From the NCBI RefSeq assembly GCF_001027745.1, contig NZ_LECU01000007.1, positions 124,001-188,000 on the forward strand: a DNA stretch of 64,000 nt, in the 5' to 3' direction. The position numbers and the translations under genes are program-made. The notes under the pieces are model-generated. The model saw only the letters and a program-made list of their open reading frames with translations, did no database searches and was not told the DNA's origin. This DNA comes from Pedobacter sp. BMA (GTDB taxonomy: Bacteria; Bacteroidota; Bacteroidia; Sphingobacteriales; Sphingobacteriaceae). Every line of letters begins with the position of its first letter. The first letter of the stretch is position 1. Shown here in pieces: positions 53,185-62,228 of this stretch.

Positions 53185-54153
53185 TTAACGCACCAGCACG
53201 ATCTTCCCGGTATGCATGCTGCTTTCCAACGCCCGATGTGCTTCAGCAGCATCGTTAAACAAAAAGGTCTCAAAGATGACAGGCTTAAACTTCCCGGCTT
53301 CAATTAGTGGCCAGATATGTCGTTTAATCTGTGCGGTAAGTTTTTGTTTGAATGCATATTCCCTGCTCCTGAGGGTACTTCCCGTAATGGTTAAACGCTT
53401 CATCATTACTTTCCAGATATCGAGTTCAACGTGCCGGCCATTCACAGCGTTGATGTGCACCAACCTGCCTTCCGGTTTCAGGATATTGATGTTTTTACTC
53501 AGATAATCTCCGCCAACCATGTCCAGGACTACGTCAACACCCGTGTCTTTAAGTTCAGTTTCAAAATCCTGTGTTTTGTAGTTGATATATGAATCAGCGC
53601 CAAGCTCAATACAGTTCACACCTTTTTCATCCGATCCCACCGTAACCACCACCGGCGAACCAAGTGCTTTAGCCAGCTGAATAGCTGTAATGCCAATGCC
53701 ACTACTCCCGCCATGAACCAGCAAACGTTCACCAGGTTGAAGTGCAGCTCTTTGAAATACGTTCGACCATACTGTGTATATAGTTTCCGGCAAACTTGCA
53801 GCTTCTGCAAAGCTCAGACCTGCCGGTATTGGCAAACATTGTCCCTCACCTACGGCTACATATTCTGCATATCCGCCACCGGCCAGAAGCGCACATACCT
53901 CATCGCCTACCTGAAAGTCTTTCACGTCAGGCCCGCATGCTGTTACAATACCCGAAACTTCCAGACCAGGAATTTCAGCAGAAACTCCTGGTGGAGGGGG
54001 ATAATTCCCCTCGCGCTGAGCCACATCGGAACGGTTTAAACCGGCAGCTTTAACTGCAATTAATACCTGATCTCCCTGGATTGACGGTGTGGGTTGTTCC
54101 TGTTGCTGCAGCACTTCAGGCCCGCCATATGCTGTAATCACTATTGCTTTCAT
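53185..54153 (-). CDS. NAD(P)H-quinone oxidoreductase (PIG3-like MDR)
   Basis: A 322-residue zinc-less MDR of the PIG3 type. GLNRSDVAQREGNYPPPPG is the PIG3/QOR signature in the GroES domain; the Rossmann site is VHGGSSGIGITAIQLAKALG. Enzymes of this type reduce quinones or 2-alkenals with NADPH. It lies 32 bases downstream of the UBP zinc-finger gene, in the same transcription unit as the flavoprotein and the two-component genes. Redox-stress defence is plausible. Confidence 0.92.
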   Translation of the reverse strand: MKAIVITAYGGPEVLQQQEQPTPSIQGDQVLIAVKAAGLNRSDVAQREGNYPPPPGVSAEIPGLEVSGIVTACGPDVKDFQVGDEVCALLAGGGYAEYVAVGEGQCLPIPAGLSFAEAASLPETIYTVWSNVFQRAALQPGERLLVHGGSSGIGITAIQLAKALGSPVVVTVGSDEKGVNCIELGADSYINYKTQDFETELKDTGVDVVLDMVGGDYLSKNINILKPEGRLVHINAVNGRHVELDIWKVMMKRLTITGSTLRSREYAFKQKLTAQIKRHIWPLIEAGKFKPVIFETFLFNDAAEAHRALESSMHTGKIVLVR

Positions 54154-54185
54154 TGCTGTTTATTTAATTGAAGTGTTTCAACACC

Positions 54186-54458
54186 TTAATATTCTGCCAT
54201 TTCATCGTCGATATAGCAATACAACCACCTTTCCCCGGGTTCAGATGAAATAACCACAGGATGTTTGGTATTGCTACAATGGTGCGACATGTGTTGCATT
54301 GGCGACGAGTCACAACATAACGTAATGCCACAGGTTTGGCAGGTTCGCAGATGCACCCAATCGCTTCCATCTTTCACACATTGCTCACAAACCGTTTCCT
54401 TTGCAGTTTTTAATTCTTTGATAGCCACAATATGGCTGCATACCTGGTGATGTTCCAT
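54186..54458 (-). CDS. UBP-type zinc finger protein
   Basis: 90 residues, almost entirely one ZnF-UBP (BUZ/PAZ-type) domain: CSH and CEQC, HLRTCQTCG and CCDSSPMQHMSHHC, ending KHPVV. This places the Zn-binding Cys/His in the expected order. In eukaryotes the fold binds the free C-terminal Gly-Gly of ubiquitin; bacterial members have no known role. The ATG at 54458 (MEHHQV) is preferred over a longer frame. It begins 2 bases after the flavoprotein gene, so the two are tightly coupled. Confidence 0.9.
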   Translation of the reverse strand: MEHHQVCSHIVAIKELKTAKETVCEQCVKDGSDWVHLRTCQTCGITLCCDSSPMQHMSHHCSNTKHPVVISSEPGERWLYCYIDDEMAEY

Positions 54459-54460
54459 CT

Positions 54461-55705
54461 TTATAATTTTGATAAATATTGGTGAACCTGGGTAACCGCC
54501 ATCGCACCTTCTCCAACAGCAGAGGCTACCCTTTTTACAGAATTGTACCGTACATCTCCTGCAGCGAACGAGCCCGGTACGCTGGTCTCCAGATGGTAAG
54601 GAGGGCGGTCTGCGGCCCAGCACATTTTATACTGATCCAGATTAACCAGATCATTTCCGGTATAAAGATAGCCATTCTTATCCCTGCAAATTGCCGTTTC
54701 GGAAGCCCATTCTGTATTCGGCTTTCCACCGATGCAAATAAAGAGCTTTGACGTGTCGTGCCAGGTTTCTGTTCCCTCCTTTTTGTTTACAATTTTGATA
54801 CGCTGTAAATAATCATCCCCTTCCAGTTCAGCTACTTCTGCATGGTACAACACAAAGATATTACTGATGGCTGCAATCCGCTGAATTAAATATTCGGAAA
54901 GGGTTTCTGCCAGATTCCCCTTTCTGATCACCATAAAAACACGTTTCGCAAAGCCCGAAAAATAAGTAGCGGCCTGCCCGGCAGAGTTTCCGCCGCCAAC
55001 GATATACAAGTCTTTATCCTGACAAAAAAAAGCTTCGCTGGCACCAGCCCCGTAATAAACACCCTTATGGAAAAACCTTTCCTCATCCGGAAGGTTCAAT
55101 CGCGCATACTCTACTCCGGTTGCACAAATATTGGCTTTGGCCACCAGCTGCTCACCCGTCGCAAAATCAACGTGTATCCTGTTGTTGTAGAAAGTACCTT
55201 TGATACCTTCTTTTAAAAGCAAAATTTCAACGCCAAACTTGAGGGCCTGCTGCCTTGCCCTTTCGGCTAAGTTAGCGCCAGAAATGCCTTCAGGAAAACC
55301 TAAATAATTTTCGATCAGGGAACTGGTACCCGCCTGTCCGCCTATGGCCTCACGCTCAATAAGTATGGTTTTTAATCCTTCGGATGCAGCGTAAACCGCA
55401 GCGCTTAACCCCGCCGGACCAGCACCATAAATCGACAAATCGTATTCTGTATATTTAGGTTCAGTGATCCAGCCCAGATTACAGGCAATTTCTTCAAGGC
55501 TGGGGTTTACAATGACTTTACCATCCGGAAATTCTATAACCGGATGTTTATCGGAATTATTAAAAGAGGTAATGCCCTGCCCCCATCCCAAATCATCGTG
55601 GCTAATGTCAATCCATTCGAAATCAACAACGCTCCTTTTCAAAAAGTCCCTGATCGGATAAATTTCAGGAGACTCTGGTGTACCGTAAAGCTTTAATTTA
55701 TTCAT
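54461..55705 (-). CDS. Thioredoxin-reductase-like FAD/NAD(P) oxidoreductase lacking the CxxC, with an N-terminal thioredoxin-like domain
   Basis: 414 residues. Residues 1-80 resemble a glutaredoxin/thioredoxin fold (KLKLYGTPESPEIYPIRDFL), but the usual Cys pair is replaced by PESP, and HPVIEFPDG supplies the cis-Pro. The rest is a TrxR-type flavoprotein: GAGPAGLSAAVYAASEGL (FAD), VGGGNSAGQAATYF (NAD(P)) and AAGDVR. The redox CxxC that normally sits before the NAD(P) motif is missing (GAGASEAFFC). It probably reduces something directly with its flavin or acts as a sensor. It lies 13 bases after the hybrid kinase gene and 2 bases before the UBP zinc-finger gene. Confidence 0.85.
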   Translation of the reverse strand: MNKLKLYGTPESPEIYPIRDFLKRSVVDFEWIDISHDDLGWGQGITSFNNSDKHPVIEFPDGKVIVNPSLEEIACNLGWITEPKYTEYDLSIYGAGPAGLSAAVYAASEGLKTILIEREAIGGQAGTSSLIENYLGFPEGISGANLAERARQQALKFGVEILLLKEGIKGTFYNNRIHVDFATGEQLVAKANICATGVEYARLNLPDEERFFHKGVYYGAGASEAFFCQDKDLYIVGGGNSAGQAATYFSGFAKRVFMVIRKGNLAETLSEYLIQRIAAISNIFVLYHAEVAELEGDDYLQRIKIVNKKEGTETWHDTSKLFICIGGKPNTEWASETAICRDKNGYLYTGNDLVNLDQYKMCWAADRPPYHLETSVPGSFAAGDVRYNSVKRVASAVGEGAMAVTQVHQYLSKL

Positions 55706-55718
55706 ACCAGTTAATTAC

Positions 55719-57914
55719 CTATTTTAAACTTTTAAGATATCCTTCTGCCTCTTTAACCGCCCCCCTGCAAATCATTTCAAGTGCTGAAATTAATTGTTCA
55801 AAATGCCTTCTATCATTTTCCGGAAATTCCAGCTGATCTAAAACCTGAACGGTTCGTTCCAAAAGTCCCATGATCGCTAGTGTAGTACGCAAACTATGGG
55901 CAATTTGTTTGATTTTTCCATAATCTTCTGCCCTGAGCGCCTGCTGCAAACTGATCATGTCTTGCGGAACCCTGTTCACGAAATGCCCGGTAACTTTCCT
56001 TTCATAAGATACGTTCCCTTTACCCATGTCTTTCATGTACGTTAAATCCAGATAAATAAACTGTTCATTAAACAATTCATCACCGGTATGAATCACCGTT
56101 ACTTTTTCAATAAGCGCCAGAAGTTCCTGTTCGTTAACGGGTTTGGAAATATAGTCATTCATCCCTAAAGTGATGCACTTTTCGCGCTCCCCCGACATGG
56201 CATGTGCGGTCATGGCAATAATAGGTATATCGGATTTGAGTTCCGTACGCAGGTAAATGGTGGCCGAATATCCATCCATTTCAGGCATTTGAATGTCCAT
56301 CAGTATCAGGTCGAAATAACCGTTCTTTACCTGCTCTATCGCTTCTAAACCGTTTGAAGCAATGGCAAAAGAAAAGCCCCGATAACCCAGGATATTGGCC
56401 ATTAAATCCTGATTCATCATGTTATCGTCGACGATCAGAATATGGATAGACCGTCCAATCCATTCGGGTTCAAGCACTTTGTAGCGAACCACTTCACCTT
56501 CATCAGTATCATCAGAAATGAGATATGGAATTTCAAAACTAAAAGTTGTTCCTTTTCCGGGGCTGCTTTCTACTTCAATTGTACCCTTTTGAATTTCCAG
56601 TAAATCTTTCACAATAGATAAGCCCAAACCTGTTCCGCCGTAATTACGCGTAATAGAATCATCGGCCTGATTGAAACGTTCAAATATCCGCTCCAGTTTC
56701 TCAGCTTTGATTCCAATGCCCTCATCTGAGACACGGAATTTCAGGGTGATGGAATTATTACCCGCCGATGAAATCGAAACAGCCGTTTTTAACAGGCCTT
56801 TTTCACTGAATTTTAGTGCATTCCCTAACAAATTAACCATAATCTGCGTTAACCGGGTGGCATCTCCGGTTAATGTATCCGGTACATTGTCATCTATTTG
56901 AGTCAGGTAGCCGAGGCCTTTGGATTTTATCCGCTCAGAAAAAAGTACTTCAACGGAATGCAGCAAACCACGAATGCTGAAGGGCTTGTTTACAATTCGC
57001 ATCATTCCGGCTTCAATCTTCGAAATATCAAGGATATCGTTAATGATGGCCAGCAGGTTTTCTCCCGCCTGTTGTATCGAAGTAATATAATGCTGCGACT
57101 GAGGCGTAACATCTTGCCTTTGCAGGAGTGTAGTAAAACCAAGTATGGAATTGAGAGGCGTTCTGATTTCATGGCTCATGTTGGCCAGAAAGTTTTCTTT
57201 AATGCCTAATGCCTGCCGGGATGTTCTTTCCGAATCGTTAAGTTGATTGATGAGGAGCGTTCTGTTTCTGAACTGGCGGGTAATAAACCAGCATAAGGCT
57301 GCTCCACTAAGCAGCAGCAATGCAATTAAAGCAATACCGTAGGCCTTTGCCTTTTGTCCGCTTTCATTTATTTTCCTCGTCAGCGCCTGCATCCGCTGCT
57401 GCCTGCTGTTGTAAATCTTGTGTGTGGTTCCCGTAATTTCGTCGGAAGTAATGCGTGCCTGCGGGTTCCCGATGGAGGTCGTATCATTCATCCTGCCGGT
57501 TTTGTGATAAAGCTCCATTAAATGATGTTTGGTATTCACCTTCTCCTGGGCGAGAAAAGCCAAACGCTCCAGGTACTTTTTAATCGCAGGTTCCTCACTT
57601 CCATCATCCAGAGAATCCAGGTACATGCTTACGGCCTGGATTTTACTTTCAACGCCTTCAAGATGTGTCGTATCATCGGTGGCAATTGCCGCCCTGATCC
57701 TGCTTTCCACACCTAAAATATCCCTGTCAATCTCCCGTAAGTGATTACTGGTCCGCAACTCATCTAAAAGTTCTTTGTTCCCCTCAATCAGCGTATTCAT
57801 ATTTCGCGATGAACTGTACTGCACCAGAATCAGTAAACCCATTGCAACCAGAAAAGCAGAAATAATCAGGTAGTTGAAACTGCTGTCGGGCATCAGTGAT
57901 TTATTCTTTTCCAT
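55719..57914 (-). CDS. Hybrid sensor histidine kinase/response regulator with HPt
   Basis: 731 residues. N-terminal membrane anchor (YLIISAFLVAMGLLILVQY) and a CHASE3-like helical sensor to about residue 200, with a second membrane helix (AYGIALIALLLLSGAALCWF). HisKA has NMSHEIRTPLN, the ATPase domain has GTGLGLSIVK, a receiver domain has the phospho-Asp in LILMDIQMPEMDG, and the C-terminus has an HPt-like helix bundle (KQIAHSLRTT). It ends 4 bases after the response regulator gene begins its neighbourhood, and is followed by the flavoprotein gene 13 bases later, so it is part of the same unit. Confidence 0.93.
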   Translation of the reverse strand: MEKNKSLMPDSSFNYLIISAFLVAMGLLILVQYSSSRNMNTLIEGNKELLDELRTSNHLREIDRDILGVESRIRAAIATDDTTHLEGVESKIQAVSMYLDSLDDGSEEPAIKKYLERLAFLAQEKVNTKHHLMELYHKTGRMNDTTSIGNPQARITSDEITGTTHKIYNSRQQRMQALTRKINESGQKAKAYGIALIALLLLSGAALCWFITRQFRNRTLLINQLNDSERTSRQALGIKENFLANMSHEIRTPLNSILGFTTLLQRQDVTPQSQHYITSIQQAGENLLAIINDILDISKIEAGMMRIVNKPFSIRGLLHSVEVLFSERIKSKGLGYLTQIDDNVPDTLTGDATRLTQIMVNLLGNALKFSEKGLLKTAVSISSAGNNSITLKFRVSDEGIGIKAEKLERIFERFNQADDSITRNYGGTGLGLSIVKDLLEIQKGTIEVESSPGKGTTFSFEIPYLISDDTDEGEVVRYKVLEPEWIGRSIHILIVDDNMMNQDLMANILGYRGFSFAIASNGLEAIEQVKNGYFDLILMDIQMPEMDGYSATIYLRTELKSDIPIIAMTAHAMSGEREKCITLGMNDYISKPVNEQELLALIEKVTVIHTGDELFNEQFIYLDLTYMKDMGKGNVSYERKVTGHFVNRVPQDMISLQQALRAEDYGKIKQIAHSLRTTLAIMGLLERTVQVLDQLEFPENDRRHFEQLISALEMICRGAVKEAEGYLKSLK

Positions 57915-57918
57915 AGTG

Positions 57919-58635
57919 CTAAATAATATTCATCATTCGGTTCAGGTCTTTTCTATAGCGCTCGGCAATAGGCAAAAAGTTCCCCTTGACAACCATTCCT
58001 CCTTCCTGTAAGGTATCAATGTGCTGTAGCGACACGATATACGAGCGGTGAATACGGATGAACTTGTTCTTAGAGAGCCTGTCTTCAACCGACTTTAAAC
58101 GGGTATGAATGGCATAAAGCTTATCGGTAGTGTGAAACTTAACGTAGTCACCCATGGCCTCTGCATATAAAATATCATCCACGCCCAGGCGGCGCACAAT
58201 ATTACTGTCGCGGACAAATATAAATTCATCATTGGCCAGCTCAACATGCTCTGATCTGCTGTTTAGTATGTCCCTGACTTTATCGATTGCCTTTAAAAAG
58301 CGTAGGGAAGAAAATGGCTTAATCAGGTAATCGGCTACGTTAAGATCAAAAGCCTCAAGGGCATAATCTTTATTTGAAGTGGTAAAAATAATCAGGTTTT
58401 TTTTGTTGCTGAGGTTTCTGGTAAGTTCAATACCAGTCATTCCGGGCATCTCAATATCAAGCAGAATCAGGTCGACTTTATTGCTTTGCAGGTAATTATA
58501 AGCCAGGAATGCATCTTCACAGTCGTTGATAACTGCTAAATCGTCCACCTGACTGGCGAGCATGATCAGGTTTTCCCGTGCAATTGGATTGTCATCAACA
58601 ATAATGCATGTAATTTTCTGGTCGTTTGATATCAT
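57919..58635 (-). CDS. LytTR-family response regulator
   Basis: 238 residues: receiver domain with the acidic pair DD at the N-terminus, phospho-Asp in LILLDIEMPGMTG, and Thr/Lys (IFTTSNKDYA, LIKPFSS), then a LytTR DNA-binding domain (ILYAEAMGDYVKFHTTDKLYAIHTRLKSVEDRL, FIRIHRSYIV). It is the first gene of a unit with the hybrid kinase (4 bases apart), the TrxR-like flavoprotein, the UBP zinc finger and the quinone oxidoreductase. A near -7 box (CAAAGATTA in plus sense) lies about 30 bases upstream. Confidence 0.95.
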   Translation of the reverse strand: MISNDQKITCIIVDDNPIARENLIMLASQVDDLAVINDCEDAFLAYNYLQSNKVDLILLDIEMPGMTGIELTRNLSNKKNLIIFTTSNKDYALEAFDLNVADYLIKPFSSLRFLKAIDKVRDILNSRSEHVELANDEFIFVRDSNIVRRLGVDDILYAEAMGDYVKFHTTDKLYAIHTRLKSVEDRLSKNKFIRIHRSYIVSLQHIDTLQEGGMVVKGNFLPIAERYRKDLNRMMNII

Positions 58636-58800
58636 TGAGGTTGCGGTAAATTTGATTGGTTACGATCTGAACAAAGATTAAAGCAAGAACAATACCCGTA
58701 AACAAAAACCTAAAAATCAGCAACTTAAATTAGAATCACACAAATACTAGTGACGTTATTTCGTTAATTTACGTCTAGAGGAAGCCATATATCATTGCCA

Positions 58801-60483
58801 CTACAGCACATGTTTCTTCAACAAACCCAACCGTTTCATTTTTGAATTAAGTGTTGTGGCGGGTACGCCCAATAGCTTTGCAGCACCATTCTGCCCCGAT
58901 ATTTTTCCACCGCATAACTCCAGAACAGCGAAAATATGATCCCGTTCATTTTCAAAGATTGTTTTAACTCCCGCAATTGCCGGCATAGATTTGTCCGTAA
59001 CACCCGGGATATTTACTTTCCGAATCATCGCACCCTGTGCCATCACGGCTTCCCTTTCAATCACGTGTTCCAGTTCACGTACATTGCCTGGCCAGCTGTA
59101 AGCCGTTAATGTGGAGATGGCTTTTTTTGAGAAACCAGCAGAGGGCCGGTGTGATTTTTCGCTAAACCGTTCCAGAAAGAAGCACGCGAGCAATTGAATA
59201 TCCGATTTTCTGCTTCTTAGTGGTGGCAGTAAAAGTGGAAAAACATTTAGCCTGTAATATAAATCCCTTCTGAAATTACCCGCTTCTACCTCCTCCAGCA
59301 GATTACGGTTGGTAGCAGAAATGATCCGCACATCAACCGGGATGGTGGTTTTGCCTCCAACACGCTCTATTTCTTTTTCCTGTAAAACACGGAGCAGCTT
59401 CACTTGTAAATCGAGTGGCAGCTCACCCACCTCATCCAAAAAAATAGTGCCTTTATTTGCCTGTTCAAATTTCCCGATACGCCGTTCCGTAGCGCCGGTA
59501 AAACTGCCCTTTTCATGCCCGAAAAGTTCCGATTCAATTAAATTTGGCGGAATGGCAGCACAATTTACCTTAATCAGAGGTTTTTGGCTCCTGCCAGATT
59601 CCTCATGTATCGCTTTGGCGAACAGTTCTTTGCCTGTACCTGTTTCACCTAAAATCAAAACGGTGGTTTCTGATCCGGATATCCGGTTGAGCAACCGATA
59701 AACCACCTGCATTTCAGCACTCACACCCACAATTTTTGGGTGTTGATAAATTGCATTTTCTTCACTGGGCATTGATGGGATAAATTCGGCAAGTGCTTCG
59801 CTCAGGCTTTCAGTCTCCCGCTCTAAATTCCTGATTTTTTCTTCATACTGCAGCAATAAGCCGCTTACATCATGGCCCTTTGAAGATCCCGAAACGTTAT
59901 CTGCAGCCTGCTGGTCTGGCCTGGCAATTACAGAAAGCAATCCCGCAACGAAATCGGCAATATTGCAGCAAAATGTCAACCCTTCCCTGCTCAGTTCCCG
60001 GTTATGGTTATGCAGTTCGAAAGTCCCGAGTATTTTCCCCGCATTTTCTAAGGGAATGTAACAGTGAAAGTGATATTCTGTAGGATGATTAATTAAACAA
60101 TGGTTCTCTCCAAAATCATCTATCCAGTCCTGACGGGATTTAATTACCGGAAAATCAAAACCTGCAATTTCCTGGCTAATCAATGAAAGACTTACCGGGT
60201 CGGTAATGGTTTCTGTACAAGTTACTTTGCCTGCAACCGCTTCTGTAAGATATGCGCGGGTGATGTGATCTTTATCATCATTGTACAGCACGAGAGCTCC
60301 GCAATCAATGGAAAATAAAGGGTGCAATTTTGAAAAGATACCAAGAAACAAATCTTTTAAACTGAAATGTTTTTCCTGCTCCGGTACCGCGCCTGCCAGC
60401 TCCTTAAAACAGGCTGAAGAACTATGCTCAACCTCGTTTTTCTTCAACTGCGCGGAATTAAAATCTGTCTCTTTATTTTTCAT
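58801..60483 (-). CDS. Sigma-54-dependent transcriptional activator (NtrC-type bEBP)
   Basis: 560 residues. An N-terminal GAF-like sensory region (about residues 20-190), a short coiled coil, a central AAA+ ATPase, and a Fis HTH. Walker A is GETGTGKE, the sigma-54 contact loop is GSFTGAT (variant of GAFTGA), Walker B is FLDEVGEL, and VERVGG/DVRIISATNR are typical. The C-terminus (ISGQNGAAKLLGVPATTLNSKMKRLGL) is the DNA-binding Fis domain. It has no receiver domain, so the GAF ligand likely controls it. A near -24/-12 element lies upstream. Confidence 0.94.
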   Translation of the reverse strand: MKNKETDFNSAQLKKNEVEHSSSACFKELAGAVPEQEKHFSLKDLFLGIFSKLHPLFSIDCGALVLYNDDKDHITRAYLTEAVAGKVTCTETITDPVSLSLISQEIAGFDFPVIKSRQDWIDDFGENHCLINHPTEYHFHCYIPLENAGKILGTFELHNHNRELSREGLTFCCNIADFVAGLLSVIARPDQQAADNVSGSSKGHDVSGLLLQYEEKIRNLERETESLSEALAEFIPSMPSEENAIYQHPKIVGVSAEMQVVYRLLNRISGSETTVLILGETGTGKELFAKAIHEESGRSQKPLIKVNCAAIPPNLIESELFGHEKGSFTGATERRIGKFEQANKGTIFLDEVGELPLDLQVKLLRVLQEKEIERVGGKTTIPVDVRIISATNRNLLEEVEAGNFRRDLYYRLNVFPLLLPPLRSRKSDIQLLACFFLERFSEKSHRPSAGFSKKAISTLTAYSWPGNVRELEHVIEREAVMAQGAMIRKVNIPGVTDKSMPAIAGVKTIFENERDHIFAVLELCGGKISGQNGAAKLLGVPATTLNSKMKRLGLLKKHVL

Positions 60484-60510
60484 CTGGTTTGTTTGTGCAA
60501 ACGCAGGAAT

Positions 60511-60525
60511 TCAAACAACATGCCA
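60511..60525 (-). promoter_or_regulatory. Candidate sigma-54 promoter (-24/-12) before the activator gene
   Basis: On the minus strand TGGCATGTTGTTTGA has GG, 10 bases, then GA in place of the GC of the consensus TGGCAC-N5-TTGCA. It would place the start about 15 bases before the ATG at 60483. The fit is imperfect. Confidence 0.35.
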
Positions 60526-60666
60526 GACGCCATAATCATAGCTGTAGGCATCAGCGAGCAAAAATCGCATAAAAACTACTCACGATATTTCGCTAAAAAA
60601 CGATTTTTAAAACGAAATATAATGATGAAACTACAAGCTCAACTGTTTTAAGCTGGAGATAAGCTA

Positions 60667-61296
60667 TCATTTTGTAACCGCTGATTCAGTAAAGTTGATT
60701 TTTTTTGAAGACGCTGCCCAGAAGATCCACAGTAAAACACAGATGGCTAAAGCAAGATCAGGATAAAAGAATGAAATAATAAAAGCAGACAGATAGGTTG
60801 GAAAACCATAAAGGTAATTGTTGCGGAGCCTGGCAATTGCAGCATTGCTGATACCCGGACGCAGAAGTTTCCTGTCGCTGCTGGCCTGCTGCCATAATAA
60901 GTTAAAAGCAATATTAATAGCCACAAACAAACCGGTGTAAATGGTTACCGAGAGCTGCCTGGAATCGGTTAAATAAAACTTGGCCAGCAAAGCACTGGGA
61001 TAAGATACAAGCGAAACCAGGAACAATATAAGGCCGTTGGCAAACATAAGCCCTGTATTTCGCTTGTAAATTTGTTTAAAAATTTTGTGATGGTTTACCC
61101 AAATAATGAAGATACTGAAAAAGGAAATGATGAAGGCAATGTAGCCTGGCCACAGAAGTTTCAATGCTTCAAGCAGTTTTACTGGATGTTCTCCGTCCAT
61201 CGATTCAGGAATATGTAAATCCAGCACCAGGAGTGTAACGGCGATCGAAAAAACACCGTCACTAAACGCTTCTATCCTTCCTGTTTCCTTTTCCAT
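60667..61296 (-). CDS. TMEM175 family potassium-channel-like protein
   Basis: 209 residues, about six hydrophobic segments. The N-terminal motif RIEAFSDGVFSIAVTLLVLDL (RxxxFSDGVFxIAxTLL) is the signature of the TMEM175/DUF1211 family, whose bacterial members form K+ channels. The ATG at 61296 is preferred; the longer frame needs a GTG at 61302. It is 7 bases downstream of the esterase gene, so it is the last gene of the mhq-like unit. Confidence 0.9.
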   Translation of the reverse strand: MEKETGRIEAFSDGVFSIAVTLLVLDLHIPESMDGEHPVKLLEALKLLWPGYIAFIISFFSIFIIWVNHHKIFKQIYKRNTGLMFANGLILFLVSLVSYPSALLAKFYLTDSRQLSVTIYTGLFVAINIAFNLLWQQASSDRKLLRPGISNAAIARLRNNYLYGFPTYLSAFIISFFYPDLALAICVLLWIFWAASSKKINFTESAVTK

Positions 61297-61303
61297 CACC
61301 ACA

Positions 61304-61918
61304 TTAATCTTTGAAAATCAATTTATTTACCTGCGCAATTTCTGCGTGGCTAATCGTATGGCCCATGTTTTCGTAGATGATCTCCGTTACATTTGCACCC
61401 ATACCTTCAAGTAAAACGGTCGACTCCTTAACCCGTGAAACAGGAACATGTACATCAGGATCACTGCTTCCGATAAAAACCGGTGTCCCGTCAAATTCGC
61501 CGTGGTAATTACGATGATCCAGCTGTGCACCGATCACACCTCCCGTAAATGCCACAACGCCCCCGTATCCGGCGGCGTTCGCCGCAACATAATCAAGGGT
61601 TAAGCAGGCACCTTGTGAAAAGCCTAGGAAATAAATTTGCGCTTTAGAAAACCCCTTACTTTCAAGATACAACACGGTATCGTTTATTGTCTTCAATGCA
61701 TTCGAGAGTGCAGGTTCATTCTCTTCCCTTGGTGCTAAAAATGAATATGGATACCAACTGTTCCCATCAGCCTGGGGCGCAACTAGTGCATACCCCGAAA
61801 CATTCAAATGTGCTGCCATCGACAAGATATCTTCAGCCGTTCCGCCCCGCCCATGGATCATAATCAATACCTTTTCAGCCTGATCTAAGCTTTTTCCTGA
61901 TTCAATGATATTTTTCAT
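61304..61918 (-). CDS. Serine esterase/hydrolase, alpha/beta fold (MhqD-like)
   Basis: 204 residues, carboxylesterase/phospholipase family. The nucleophile Ser is in FLGFSQGACL, the Asp in SSDPDVHVP and the His in ENMGHTISHAE; MIHGRGGTAEDI is the oxyanion-hole loop. It lies 2 bases after the GNAT gene and 310 bases downstream of the ring-cleaving dioxygenase. In Bacillus subtilis the mhq operon pairs such a hydrolase (MhqD) with dioxygenases (MhqO), and this arrangement is similar; a role in quinone or aromatic detoxification is inferred from that. Confidence 0.88.
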   Translation of the reverse strand: MKNIIESGKSLDQAEKVLIMIHGRGGTAEDILSMAAHLNVSGYALVAPQADGNSWYPYSFLAPREENEPALSNALKTINDTVLYLESKGFSKAQIYFLGFSQGACLTLDYVAANAAGYGGVVAFTGGVIGAQLDHRNYHGEFDGTPVFIGSSDPDVHVPVSRVKESTVLLEGMGANVTEIIYENMGHTISHAEIAQVNKLIFKD

Positions 61919-61920
61919 GA

Positions 61921-62223
61921 TTATTCTTCATTTATTTTGTTCCAGATATCCCGGTATAAATCCTCATGTCGCTTAAACTGAATATGCACATAAGGACACA
62001 TCGGAATCACCATTAATTTATTTTCACGCACATACGCAACCATTGCGTCAAGCAACAATTTTGCATAGCCCTTTCCTTCTTTCGAAGGATCTACCTCGGT
62101 ATGATAAACTGTTAAGTCGGCTCCATTGATATCGAAAATCATCTCACCAACTTTTCCATCCTCATCGTAAACATCAAATGAACTCGGTTCACCTTCCTGA
62201 ATATTTAATTTGATCTCTGCCAT
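61921..62223 (-). CDS. Small GNAT N-acetyltransferase
   Basis: 100 residues, one GNAT fold of the short YidJ/Gcn5-related type. The acetyl-CoA pyrophosphate loop appears as GKGYAKLLLDAMVAY, and a catalytic/structural CPY-H segment is near the C-terminus (MCPYVHIQFK). Such proteins acetylate small molecules or proteins; the substrate is not known. It lies 5 bases after the dioxygenase gene and 2 bases before the esterase gene. Confidence 0.88.
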   Translation of the reverse strand: MAEIKLNIQEGEPSSFDVYDEDGKVGEMIFDINGADLTVYHTEVDPSKEGKGYAKLLLDAMVAYVRENKLMVIPMCPYVHIQFKRHEDLYRDIWNKINEE

Positions 62224-62228
62224 TTTTT

